Below, in pieces: positions 6,902-12,685 of a DNA stretch of 14,205 bases. Both the position numbers and the translations under genes were made by a program. This DNA comes from Aquificaceae bacterium (GTDB lineage: Bacteria; Aquificota; Aquificia; Aquificales; Aquificaceae): NCBI GenBank assembly GCA_015492115.1, contig WGFS01000077.1, forward strand, positions 1 to 14,205, read 5' to 3'. The notes under the pieces were generated by a model. The model saw nothing but the letters and a program-made list of their open reading frames with translations. It had not been told where the DNA came from and did not search any database. Position 1 is the stretch's first letter. Each line of letters starts with the position of its first letter.

Positions 6902-7504
6902 ATGAACATTGAGTTCAGAGGCGTGGACGTTCAGATAACCGACGCCATGAAAGGCTTCATTGAGGGGAAACTTCGGAGATTCAACAGATATTTGAGGGAA
7001 GCTGGAGAGGATCAGGTTGAGGTTATAGTTTCCGTATCCGCGGTTCGCTCAAGGCACAAGGACTACGCTGGGGACAGCAAGCCCATAGTTTACAGGGTTG
7101 ATATGCACATGTACCTGAAGAACGTACCTCACGGCTCCATACACGCCTGGGAAGAGGATACGGATGTCTTCACCGCCCTTGACCAGGTTCTTGACGAGAT
7201 AGAGAGACAGTTGATAAAGCTGAAGCAGAGAAGGCTTGAACAGAGAAGGGTATCCGCCAGGGTGAAGGAGCAGATGCATGCTCCTGAGCCGGTCGCACCG
7301 GAGGAAAGGGAGAGACCCCTCGTAGTTGAGGAGGAGCTTGTGATTGAAAAACCTCTGAGCGTTGAAGATGCTATGGTTGAGCTGGAGCAGAACCATGCCT
7401 TCTTCCTTCCCTTTGTGGACATAGACACCGGAAATCTGAGGATCATATACAGGAAGAAAGGTGGCAACTTCGGACTCATAAACACGAAGTGTAAGCTCAT
7501 GTAG
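6902..7504 (+). CDS. hpf: Ribosome hibernation promoting factor, long form
   Basis: Long HPF binds the 30S decoding centre and dimerises 70S ribosomes into inactive 100S particles in resting cells. Residues 1-110 are the S30AE/YfiA domain: it begins MNIEFRGVDVQITDAMKGFI, the FRGVDVQIT segment being typical, and continues through the HMYLKNVPHGSIHAWEEDTD strand-helix region to DEIERQLIKLKQRR. A charged linker (about 110-148) leads to the C-terminal dimerisation domain: KPLSVEDAM (150-158), FFLPF, TGNLRIIYRKKGGNFGLI. The total of 200 residues fits the long form. A good Shine-Dalgarno fixes ATG 6902. It is unusual to find it between a redox-type protein and secF; co-transcription with envelope genes is a consequence of the tight packing and need not mean a shared function. 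Confidence 0.94.
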   Translation: MNIEFRGVDVQITDAMKGFIEGKLRRFNRYLREAGEDQVEVIVSVSAVRSRHKDYAGDSKPIVYRVDMHMYLKNVPHGSIHAWEEDTDVFTALDQVLDEIERQLIKLKQRRLEQRRVSARVKEQMHAPEPVAPEERERPLVVEEELVIEKPLSVEDAMVELEQNHAFFLPFVDIDTGNLRIIYRKKGGNFGLINTKCKLM

Positions 7505-7511
7505 GTGAGGC

Positions 7512-8393
7512 ATGGAGTACAGGTTTAAGTTCCTCAGATACAGGTTCATCTCCTACCTTGTATCCCTCCTTATGGTTTTAGGGAGTATATTCCTCCTTTA
7601 CTCAAAGGGGCTGAACCTCGGGCTTGACTTCACAGGCGGAAGGGTTCTTGAGGTCAGGTTTGAGTCAAAACCTCCCATAGGAGAGCTGAGAAAGGCTATA
7701 GACAGGGCGGGCATAGAGTCCTTCCTCGTTCAGGAGACCAAGGAGGGGACTTACATAATAAAGGTCAGAGAGGGAGAGAACTATCAGGCTGTTAAGGATG
7801 CGGTAAAGAAGTTCGGTAAGTACGAGCTTATAAGGGAGGAAAGGATAGGAGGTGTTATAAGCGAGGAGCTACGTGAGAAGGCTATCATGGCTATACTCAC
7901 AGCCCTCGGAGGTATCCTCCTTTACCTCGCCTTCAGGTTTCAGCCGGTATGGGGTGTCGGTGCCCTCCTTGCCCTGGTGCACGACGTCCTGATAGTTATA
8001 GGTGCTTACTCCCTGACCTACAGGGAGGTAAACCTTGAGGTGGTATCAGCCCTTCTGATAGTGGCGGGATACTCCGTCGCGGACACGGTCGTCATATTTG
8101 ACAGGATAAGGGAAAACCTCCGCCTCAGGAAGACACTGCCCCTTGAAGAGGTCATGGACCTATCCATAAATCAGACGCTCTCAAGGACTGTGATGACCTC
8201 CCTCACCACCTTTGTAACAGCCTTCACCCTCTTCATTTTGGGTGGATATGCCCTCTCAAACATAATGTTCGCCTTCGTGGTAGGGGTTGTGGTTGGGACC
8301 TTCTCCTCCGTGTTCGTTGCCAGCTCCTTCGTTCTTGACATGAGGAGGTTTATAAAAGTTAGAAGGGGCAAGGTTCAGGAAGAGACAGTCTGA
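7512..8393 (+). CDS. secF: Protein translocase subunit SecF
   Basis: Inner-membrane RND-fold subunit that, with SecD, uses the proton gradient to help Sec-exported chains leave the translocon. It has 293 residues. TM1 is about 13-31; GLDFTGG at 37-43 is the SecD/SecF signature; a periplasmic domain occupies about 45-120; the five remaining helices follow. GYSVADTVVIFDRIREN (186-202) is the SecF-specific TM4 segment carrying the proton-pathway Asp, and LSRTVMTSLTT (223-233) is the next conserved block. It is preceded by a weak GGTGAGG ribosome site. secD is not upstream, where it normally sits, so SecD must be encoded elsewhere. The stop TGA shares a base with the ATG of the peptidase gene (TGATG at 8391-8395), indicating coupled translation. 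Confidence 0.96.
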   Translation: MEYRFKFLRYRFISYLVSLLMVLGSIFLLYSKGLNLGLDFTGGRVLEVRFESKPPIGELRKAIDRAGIESFLVQETKEGTYIIKVREGENYQAVKDAVKKFGKYELIREERIGGVISEELREKAIMAILTALGGILLYLAFRFQPVWGVGALLALVHDVLIVIGAYSLTYREVNLEVVSALLIVAGYSVADTVVIFDRIRENLRLRKTLPLEEVMDLSINQTLSRTVMTSLTTFVTAFTLFILGGYALSNIMFAFVVGVVVGTFSSVFVASSFVLDMRRFIKVRRGKVQEETV

Positions 8394-9148
8394 TGGACTA
8401 TCTCGCTGTATTCCTCTTGGGTCTCGTTCTTGGGAGCTTCTACAACGTCCTGATATACAGACTCCCGAGAAATATCTCCGTGGTCTTTCCCTCCTCCCAC
8501 TGTCCCGAGTGTAAGGAGCGGATAAGGTGGTACGACAACATTCCTATTCTCTCCTACCTTGTGCTCAGGGGCAGGTGCAGGAGGTGCGGGGCGAGGATAT
8601 CTATCCAGTACCCCCTGGTTGAGCTCTCCTCCGGACTTCTTGCCCTTTACTCCTACTTCAGGTGGGGGTTCAGCCCGGAAGCCCTCGTGCACTACCTCTT
8701 CTTCTCAGCTCTGCTCGTAGTCTCCCTTATAGACCTGAAGTTCTTCATACTCCCTGACCTTATAACGGTTCCCGGGGTAGCCTTAGGTCTGCTCAGCTCC
8801 TTCTTCCGTTCTGACATGACTCCAGTTCAGAGCGTTACAGGTGCCCTCCTTGGGTTCTTCATACCCCTGGGGATATACCTATACTACGTGAGGTTCAGGA
8901 AGATGGAGGGACTCGGCTTGGGAGATGTCAAGCTCCTTGCCTTCATAGGTTCAGTTACGGGAGTTTACGGTGTGTTCTCAGCCCTCTTCCTGGGGAGCAT
9001 TCTCGGTCTTCTCTTCGCACTCCCCACTGTAGTTAAACACAGGAGCACCAAGTTCGTCATACCTTTTGGTCCCTTCCTCTCTCTCGGCTGTTTTGTGGGT
9101 ATTGTTCTGAGGGATAGGATAGTTGAGTTCTTCTTTACGAACCTGTGA
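8393..9148 (+). CDS. Type IV prepilin / pseudopilin leader peptidase and methylase
   Basis: Polytopic inner-membrane aspartic protease (PilD/GspO family) that cleaves the short positive leader of type IV pilins and pseudopilins and N-methylates the new N-terminus. Visible features in order: LGSFYNVLIYRLP at 13-25; the cytoplasmic zinc loop with C37-x2-C40 and C62-x2-C65; the first catalytic Asp D114 in SLIDLKFFILPD; and GLGDVKLLA with the second catalytic Asp D178. Both aspartates and all four Cys are intact, so it should be bifunctional. Length 251 is normal. The three pseudopilins encoded from 10750 onward are its obvious substrates. It is the last gene of the operon; its stop overlaps the end of kdsB on the other strand by 14 bp. 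gspO and pilD are equally good names. Confidence 0.96.
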   Translation: MDYLAVFLLGLVLGSFYNVLIYRLPRNISVVFPSSHCPECKERIRWYDNIPILSYLVLRGRCRRCGARISIQYPLVELSSGLLALYSYFRWGFSPEALVHYLFFSALLVVSLIDLKFFILPDLITVPGVALGLLSSFFRSDMTPVQSVTGALLGFFIPLGIYLYYVRFRKMEGLGLGDVKLLAFIGSVTGVYGVFSALFLGSILGLLFALPTVVKHRSTKFVIPFGPFLSLGCFVGIVLRDRIVEFFFTNL

Positions 9149-9845
9149 GCCTCTTCTCAACGAGTTTCACGTCCTCCTCCGTGTCCACACCGTGGTAGTA
9201 GTTCTCGCTCAGGAGCACCTTTATCCTCACGCCGTTCTCAAGCAGTCTGAGCTGTTCAAGCCCCTCAGCTATCTCAAGGGGTGTCTGAGGTAGTTCCACG
9301 AACCTGAGCAGTGTTTCCCTTCTGAAACCGTAAATACCTATATGTTTGATCGGATAGACGCCTTCGGCGTGGTTTCTGAAGTGAGGTATGGGAGACCTGG
9401 AGAAGTACAGGGCATAGCCCTTTGAGTCAAGCACAACCTTTACATCCGAGCTCCTCTCGTAGCACTCCCTGTCGTGCTTTCCCAGTGTTACGACCTCCTC
9501 CCCTATCTCAAGCTCTTCAAAAACCCTCTCCACATCTTCTGGATAGACAAAAGGCTCGTCCCCCTGGTAGTTTATAACGAGTTCAAGTCCGCTCCTCTCA
9601 ACGACGTAGGCTACCCTGTCCGAGCCGGAGGGTATAGAGGAAGGGGTGAGAACTACCTCAACCCCGAGGTCTGCGACGGCGTTTCCCACCCTCTCGCTGT
9701 CGGTAGCAAGTATCACCCTCTCCCCGGTTTTCATACAACCCTCAACAACCCACCTTATGAGGGGCTTCCCCTTTATCTCTCTCAGGGGCTTCTCCGGGAG
9801 TCTTGTAGAGCCTAAACGTGCCGGAATGACTATGGCTCTCCTCAT
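9135..9845 (-). CDS. kdsB: 3-deoxy-manno-octulosonate cytidylyltransferase (CMP-Kdo synthetase)
   Basis: Activates Kdo with CTP for attachment to lipid A, a marker of an LPS-bearing outer membrane. The protein has 236 residues. Motifs: the nucleotide-binding start IPARLGSTRLPEKPL (7-21), ATDSERV (47-53), GDEPF with the metal-binding Asp at 96, ALYFSRSPIP (145-154), GIYGFR (170-175) and GVDTEED with D221 near the C-terminus. ATG 9845 has no Shine-Dalgarno, and a minus-strand TAAAAT lies just upstream. It stands alone between the 3' end of the peptidase gene (14-bp overlap) and the divergent leuS beta gene, whose start is 22 bp away. Its strand is opposite to both neighbouring operons. Confidence 0.96.
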   Translation of the reverse strand: MRRAIVIPARLGSTRLPEKPLREIKGKPLIRWVVEGCMKTGERVILATDSERVGNAVADLGVEVVLTPSSIPSGSDRVAYVVERSGLELVINYQGDEPFVYPEDVERVFEELEIGEEVVTLGKHDRECYERSSDVKVVLDSKGYALYFSRSPIPHFRNHAEGVYPIKHIGIYGFRRETLLRFVELPQTPLEIAEGLEQLRLLENGVRIKVLLSENYYHGVDTEEDVKLVEKRLTGS

Positions 9846-9867
9846 GGCTGATATAATTTTATCCCTG
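9846..9867. promoter_or_regulatory. Bidirectional promoter core, kdsB / leuS beta
   Basis: The 22-bp gap between start codons contains a perfect plus-strand TATAAT (9852-9857), predicting a start near 9864, 4 nt before ATG 9868. The minus strand carries TAAAAT (9861-9856), predicting a start near 9849, 4 nt before the kdsB ATG. There is no ribosome site either way. The location also argues against the longer leuS reading frame starting at 9844 or before, since the promoter would then be inside the gene. Confidence 0.55.
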
Positions 9868-10737
9868 ATGAAGATCGGCGAATTCCTGAGGGAAAATCAG
9901 CTATCCGTTGGTGACAACGTCCTCTTCCTGCTTGAAAAACTCGGTATAGAGTACGGAAGGTTGTTGAAGAAGTTAGAGTCGGAGGTGGGGGAGACCGCCA
10001 AGATGTCCAAGTCTAAGGCTAACGTTGTTGACCCCGAGGAAGCGGTTGAGCGCTACGGGGCTGATACTGTCAGATTGTACATACTCTTTGCAGCACCGCC
10101 TGAACAGGACTTTGAGTGGACGGACGAGGGCATACAGGGTGCCTACAGGTTCCTGAACAGACTCTGGAACTTCGTCACGGAGAGGGAAGACTGGCTGAGA
10201 AAGGCTGAGTACACACCCGAGGAGCTGAGAGGTGCGAAGGGAAAAGCAAGAGAACTCAGGAGGATGATCCACCAGACCATAAAGGGATACCTCTCGGACA
10301 TGGAGAGGGGGTATCAGCTCAACACCGCGATAGCAAAGATAATGAAACTCCTCAACGAGCTGTCAGACTTTAAACCTTCGGACGAAAACGACAGGAAGGT
10401 GGTTAGGGAAGGTGTAGAAGTACTACTGCTACTCCTCGCGCCTATAACACCCCACATAGCTGAAGAGCTCTGGAGCAGACTTGGAAAGGAAGAGCTTATA
10501 GTTCTGCAACCTATACCCGAACCCGACGAGAGAGCGCTGGAGGTGGAAGAGATAGAGATCCCCGTTCAGATCAACGGGAAGCTCAGAGCGAGGGTAAGGA
10601 TACCCTTTGGTGCGGATGAGGAAACCGCAAAGGAGATAGCCCTCAAAGACGAAAAGGTTAGAGGCTACCTTGACGGAAGGGAGGTGAAGAAGGTCATATA
10701 CGTTAAGAACAGGCTTATAAACATTGTGGTCAGGTAA
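9868..10737 (+). CDS. leuS: Leucyl-tRNA synthetase, beta subunit (split enzyme)
   Basis: This is the C-terminal part of LeuRS as a separate gene. It carries KMSKS (residues 45-49, in AKMSKSKANVVDP), the YGADTVRLYILFAAPPEQDFEW block, the anticodon-binding helical domain (TPHIAEELW) and the small C-terminal domain (IPVQINGKLRARV to the end). The HIGH motif, Rossmann first half and editing domain are missing, and sequence upstream is kdsB on the other strand, so it is not a truncation within the window. A. aeolicus LeuRS is a known alpha-beta heterodimer, and its beta subunit has the same 289 residues. The frame is open upstream inside kdsB, but length and promoter position favour ATG 9868. The alpha subunit gene must lie elsewhere. 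No Shine-Dalgarno. It heads an operon with pseudopilin genes. Confidence 0.93.
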   Translation: MKIGEFLRENQLSVGDNVLFLLEKLGIEYGRLLKKLESEVGETAKMSKSKANVVDPEEAVERYGADTVRLYILFAAPPEQDFEWTDEGIQGAYRFLNRLWNFVTEREDWLRKAEYTPEELRGAKGKARELRRMIHQTIKGYLSDMERGYQLNTAIAKIMKLLNELSDFKPSDENDRKVVREGVEVLLLLLAPITPHIAEELWSRLGKEELIVLQPIPEPDERALEVEEIEIPVQINGKLRARVRIPFGADEETAKEIALKDEKVRGYLDGREVKKVIYVKNRLINIVVR

Positions 10738-10749
10738 AAGGAGGTTGGT

Positions 10750-11325
10750 ATGGAGCACGGAATAACGATATGGGCCTGGATCGTCTGGCTGTTAAAGGTT
10801 CTTATACTCTCAGCCCTCATAGGGATACCGATGTTAGTCATAGTCGTGCTCGTGTCTCAGGGAATTTACAACAGATTTCTGAAGAAAGTTGAGAAGAGCC
10901 TTGAAGAGAAATACACGAAGGAAAAGGAGAAGGGATTCACCCTCATAGAGGTTCTCGTGGTTCTGATAATTCTGGGTCTTATAGCAGCTCTGGTGGTTCC
11001 AAGGATAACGGGCAGGGTTGATGAGGCAAAGATAAGGACTACGAAGATACAGCTTAAGGCTATAAAGGACGCCCTTGAACAGTACAAGCTTGACAACGGC
11101 ATGTATCCGACCACAGAACAGGGATTGAAGGCTCTCGTTGAGAAGCCAACCACACCGCCCGTGCCTCCTAGGTGGAGGAAGTACCTTGACAAGGTGCCAA
11201 AGGACGGCTGGGATAGAGATTTCATCTACATATCACCGGGGGTCAAGCACCCCTACGAGCTGAGGTCTAAGGGTCCCGACGGAGAGGAGGGAACGGAGGA
11301 CGACATAGATGTCTGGGAGATATAG
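10750..11325 (+). CDS. GspG-like major pseudopilin with an N-terminal membrane extension
   Basis: From residue 62 this is a standard type II secretion major pseudopilin: prepilin site G62|F63 in KGFTLIEVLVVLIILGL, E67 at mature position +5, then DEAKIRTTKIQLKAIKDAL, the NGMYPTTEQGL loop, PKDGWDRDFIY and an Asp/Glu-rich C-terminus (GPDGEEGTEDDID) where GspG binds calcium. In front lie 61 extra residues: a strongly hydrophobic segment (about 7-38) and a Lys/Glu-rich amphipathic stretch (41-61). Ordinary GspG leaders are about 5-10 residues. AGGAGG at 10739-10744 supports ATG 10750, and no ATG, GTG or TTG occurs in frame near the pilin site to start a short form. The gene begins 12 bp after leuS and overlaps the next gene by 17 bp. 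Confidence 0.88.
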   Translation: MEHGITIWAWIVWLLKVLILSALIGIPMLVIVVLVSQGIYNRFLKKVEKSLEEKYTKEKEKGFTLIEVLVVLIILGLIAALVVPRITGRVDEAKIRTTKIQLKAIKDALEQYKLDNGMYPTTEQGLKALVEKPTTPPVPPRWRKYLDKVPKDGWDRDFIYISPGVKHPYELRSKGPDGEEGTEDDIDVWEI

Positions 11326-11596
11326 CGGGGGTTTCACACTCCTTGAGGTGGTGGTAGCCCTCACGATAATATCTATAGCCTTTACCACCCTTCTGGAGAT
11401 GATATCCTTTGCGAGGAAGAAGTACGAGGAGAGCAGGGAAACCTTCAGAACCATGCTCATTCTGGATGGAAAGCTGAAGGAGGGAAACCACGAAGGTATA
11501 GAGGTGAAGAGAGAGAGGGTTCCGGACTTCCCCGCCATTGAGGAGGTAACTTACTCCTACGGTGGTCTCTTCTTCGTAAGGTATGAGAAAAGATAG
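11309..11596 (+). CDS. Minor pseudopilin, GspI-like
   Basis: A 95-residue type II secretion minor pseudopilin. Prepilin site G8|F9 is followed by FTLLEVVVALTIISIAF, with Glu at mature position +5; the LLEV..AL pattern is typical of GspI. The remaining 65 residues form a short soluble domain (RKKYEESRETFR helix, then strands ending in YSYGGLFFVRYEKR). GspI proteins are usually a little longer (about 110-130), so the domain is reduced. GGAGG at 11295-11299, 9 nt before ATG 11309, lies within the end of gspG, which it overlaps by 17 bp; its own end overlaps the next pseudopilin gene by 14 bp. In known systems GspI, J and K form the pseudopilus tip. Confidence 0.8.
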   Translation: MSGRYSGGFTLLEVVVALTIISIAFTTLLEMISFARKKYEESRETFRTMLILDGKLKEGNHEGIEVKRERVPDFPAIEEVTYSYGGLFFVRYEKR

Positions 11597-12077
11597 AGCC
11601 TTTACCCTCATAGAGGTTCTCATCGTCCTCACGCTGATAGGTCTGACCTTCTCCATCCTACTGCTCGTCTTCTCAAGGGGTATTGACTCAAGCCTGAACC
11701 TCTCGGAGGGATCGGAGGCACTCAAGAGGGAGGCGTCCCTCTTCTGGGAGCTACAGAGAAAGATACTGGGTGCTAAAAGGATAAAGGTGGACAGGGAGAG
11801 TATATACATGGTTACCACCGGAGGTAGCTTCAACAGAGGAGTCGTAAAGTGTGCCTATCTGTTCAGGGACGGTAAGCTCTACTACTACGAGTTTCCCTAT
11901 CCTTACGGTGCTATAGATGAGATTGAGGAAGGAAAACTCTACGAGGTTGGAAAGTTCAGGAGCTTCAGGGTGAGCGTCCGTGAGGGGGACAGAGATTACG
12001 AGGTTTACGACGGAATGCCCCAGCTTGTGAAGGTAGAGGTGAACGGAGAAGAGTTTGTCTTTGAGACTATAAGATAG
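11583..12077 (+). CDS. Minor pseudopilin, GspJ-like
   Basis: A 164-residue pseudopilin. The leader MRKDRA is followed by FTLIEVLIVLTLIGLTF with Glu at mature +5. The residue before the cleavage site is Ala (A6) rather than the nearly universal Gly, which peptidases of this family can tolerate but usually process less well. The C-terminal domain is beta-rich (YLFRDGKLYYYEF, RSFRVSVREGD, KVEVNGEEFVF). Order after G and I and its overall look suggest GspJ; GspH cannot be ruled out. No gspK or further gsp genes follow on this strand. It overlaps gspI by 14 bp with only AAGG just before ATG 11583, so it probably relies on coupled translation. Its stop overlaps the end of maf by 11 bp. Confidence 0.75.
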   Translation: MRKDRAFTLIEVLIVLTLIGLTFSILLLVFSRGIDSSLNLSEGSEALKREASLFWELQRKILGAKRIKVDRESIYMVTTGGSFNRGVVKCAYLFRDGKLYYYEFPYPYGAIDEIEEGKLYEVGKFRSFRVSVREGDRDYEVYDGMPQLVKVEVNGEEFVFETIR

Positions 12078-12624
12078 ATAGCCCCTTTAAAACCTTGTAA
12101 ACCTTCACTATAGGCAAACCCATAACGGTATAAAAGTTTCCCTCTATCCTCTCCACCACAACCGCTCCAAACCCCTGAACACCATAAGCACCCGCCTTGT
12201 CCATGGGTTCCCCTGTTCTCACATAATCCTCTATCTCCCTGAGAGAGAGCTCTCTGAACTTCACCCTCGCTATATCGTGAACAGTCCTCCTTACACCAAA
12301 ACCCACGAAGGAAACCGCTGTAACGACCCTGTGCCACCTTCCCGACAGGTAGCTCAGTATCCTCATCGCATCCTCTTCTCTCTCGGGCTTGCCTATAACC
12401 CTATCACCTACGAATACGAGGGTATCCGCCCCTATAACGAGGGCTTCCCTGTTCTTCCTCCAGACATCCAGAGCCTTCTCGTAGGAGAGTCTTCTTGCGG
12501 TTGTTATCGGATCCCCGTGCAAGTGCTCCTCAACCTCAGAGGGGATCACATCAAAGTTCAGCCCAAGGAGTGAGAGTATCTCCCTCCTTCTCGGAGAGGC
12601 TGAGGCTAATATTATCCTCTTCAT
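12067..12624 (-). CDS. maf: Maf-family nucleotide pyrophosphatase (dTTP/UTP type)
   Basis: Hydrolyses non-canonical or excess nucleoside triphosphates (dTTP/UTP in the YhdE branch) to monophosphates. The 185 residues carry all Maf blocks: ILASASPRRREIL (4-16), IGADTLV with catalytic Asp D67 (64-70), IGKP (77-80), LSGRWHRVVTAV (93-104), and GEPMDKAGAYGVQGFGA (138-154) followed by IEGNFYTVMGLP (160-171). The DKAGAYGVQG form is that of dTTP/UTP pyrophosphatases. ATG 12624 is chosen because MKRIILASASPRR is the normal beginning; the frame opens six codons earlier at 12642. The leader would be about 23 nt from a minus-strand TATAAT, without a Shine-Dalgarno. It is convergent with the gspJ-like gene (11-bp overlap) and divergent from nadA. 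Confidence 0.95.
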   Translation of the reverse strand: MKRIILASASPRRREILSLLGLNFDVIPSEVEEHLHGDPITTARRLSYEKALDVWRKNREALVIGADTLVFVGDRVIGKPEREEDAMRILSYLSGRWHRVVTAVSFVGFGVRRTVHDIARVKFRELSLREIEDYVRTGEPMDKAGAYGVQGFGAVVVERIEGNFYTVMGLPIVKVYKVLKGLSIL

Positions 12625-12685
12625 GGCTTGAAGCTCTGGCAAAAGGCGTCTAAATTATACACTTACCAAACCCAGGAGGAAGGTG
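12625..12685. promoter_or_regulatory. Bidirectional promoter region, maf / nadA
   Basis: The longest gap in the window, 61 bp. TAAATTATAC at 12651-12660 contains TATAAT on the minus strand (12659-12654, start near 12647) and TTATAC on the plus strand (12655-12660, start near 12667), again overlapping. Unlike the other divergent gaps it leaves leaders of about 20 nt on both sides, and the nadA side has a ribosome site. Confidence 0.5.
12674..12679 (+). promoter_or_regulatory. Ribosome binding site deciding the nadA start
   Basis: AGGAGG with six bases to ATG 12686. A GTG at 12683 immediately precedes that ATG in frame but would have only three bases of spacing, so ATG 12686 is the better start. 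Confidence 0.75.

Noticed and set aside
6442..6909. 155-codon antisense frame opposite the C-terminus of the molybdopterin-like protein
   Set aside because: No motif, no promoter or ribosome site, and the plus-strand frame is clearly coding.
9646..9867. In-frame extension of the leuS beta reading frame back into kdsB (starts at 9646 or 9844)
   Set aside because: The added residues are Thr/Ser/Pro-rich antisense shadow of kdsB, the TATAAT at 9852-9857 would fall inside the gene, and ATG 9868 gives exactly the known 289-residue length.
9868..10737. leuS fragment as a pseudogene or truncated LeuRS
   Set aside because: The frame is clean, has a promoter-like sequence and ATG at its start, retains KMSKS and all C-terminal domains, and matches the known split enzyme of Aquifex.
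11267..11833. 188-codon open frame antisense to the pseudopilin genes
   Set aside because: Ser/Leu/Pro-rich translation without motifs, opposite three clear pseudopilin frames.
12625..12642. Upstream Met at 12642 for maf
   Set aside because: The Maf family begins at MKRIILASASPRR; the six extra codons have no ribosome site and no family support.
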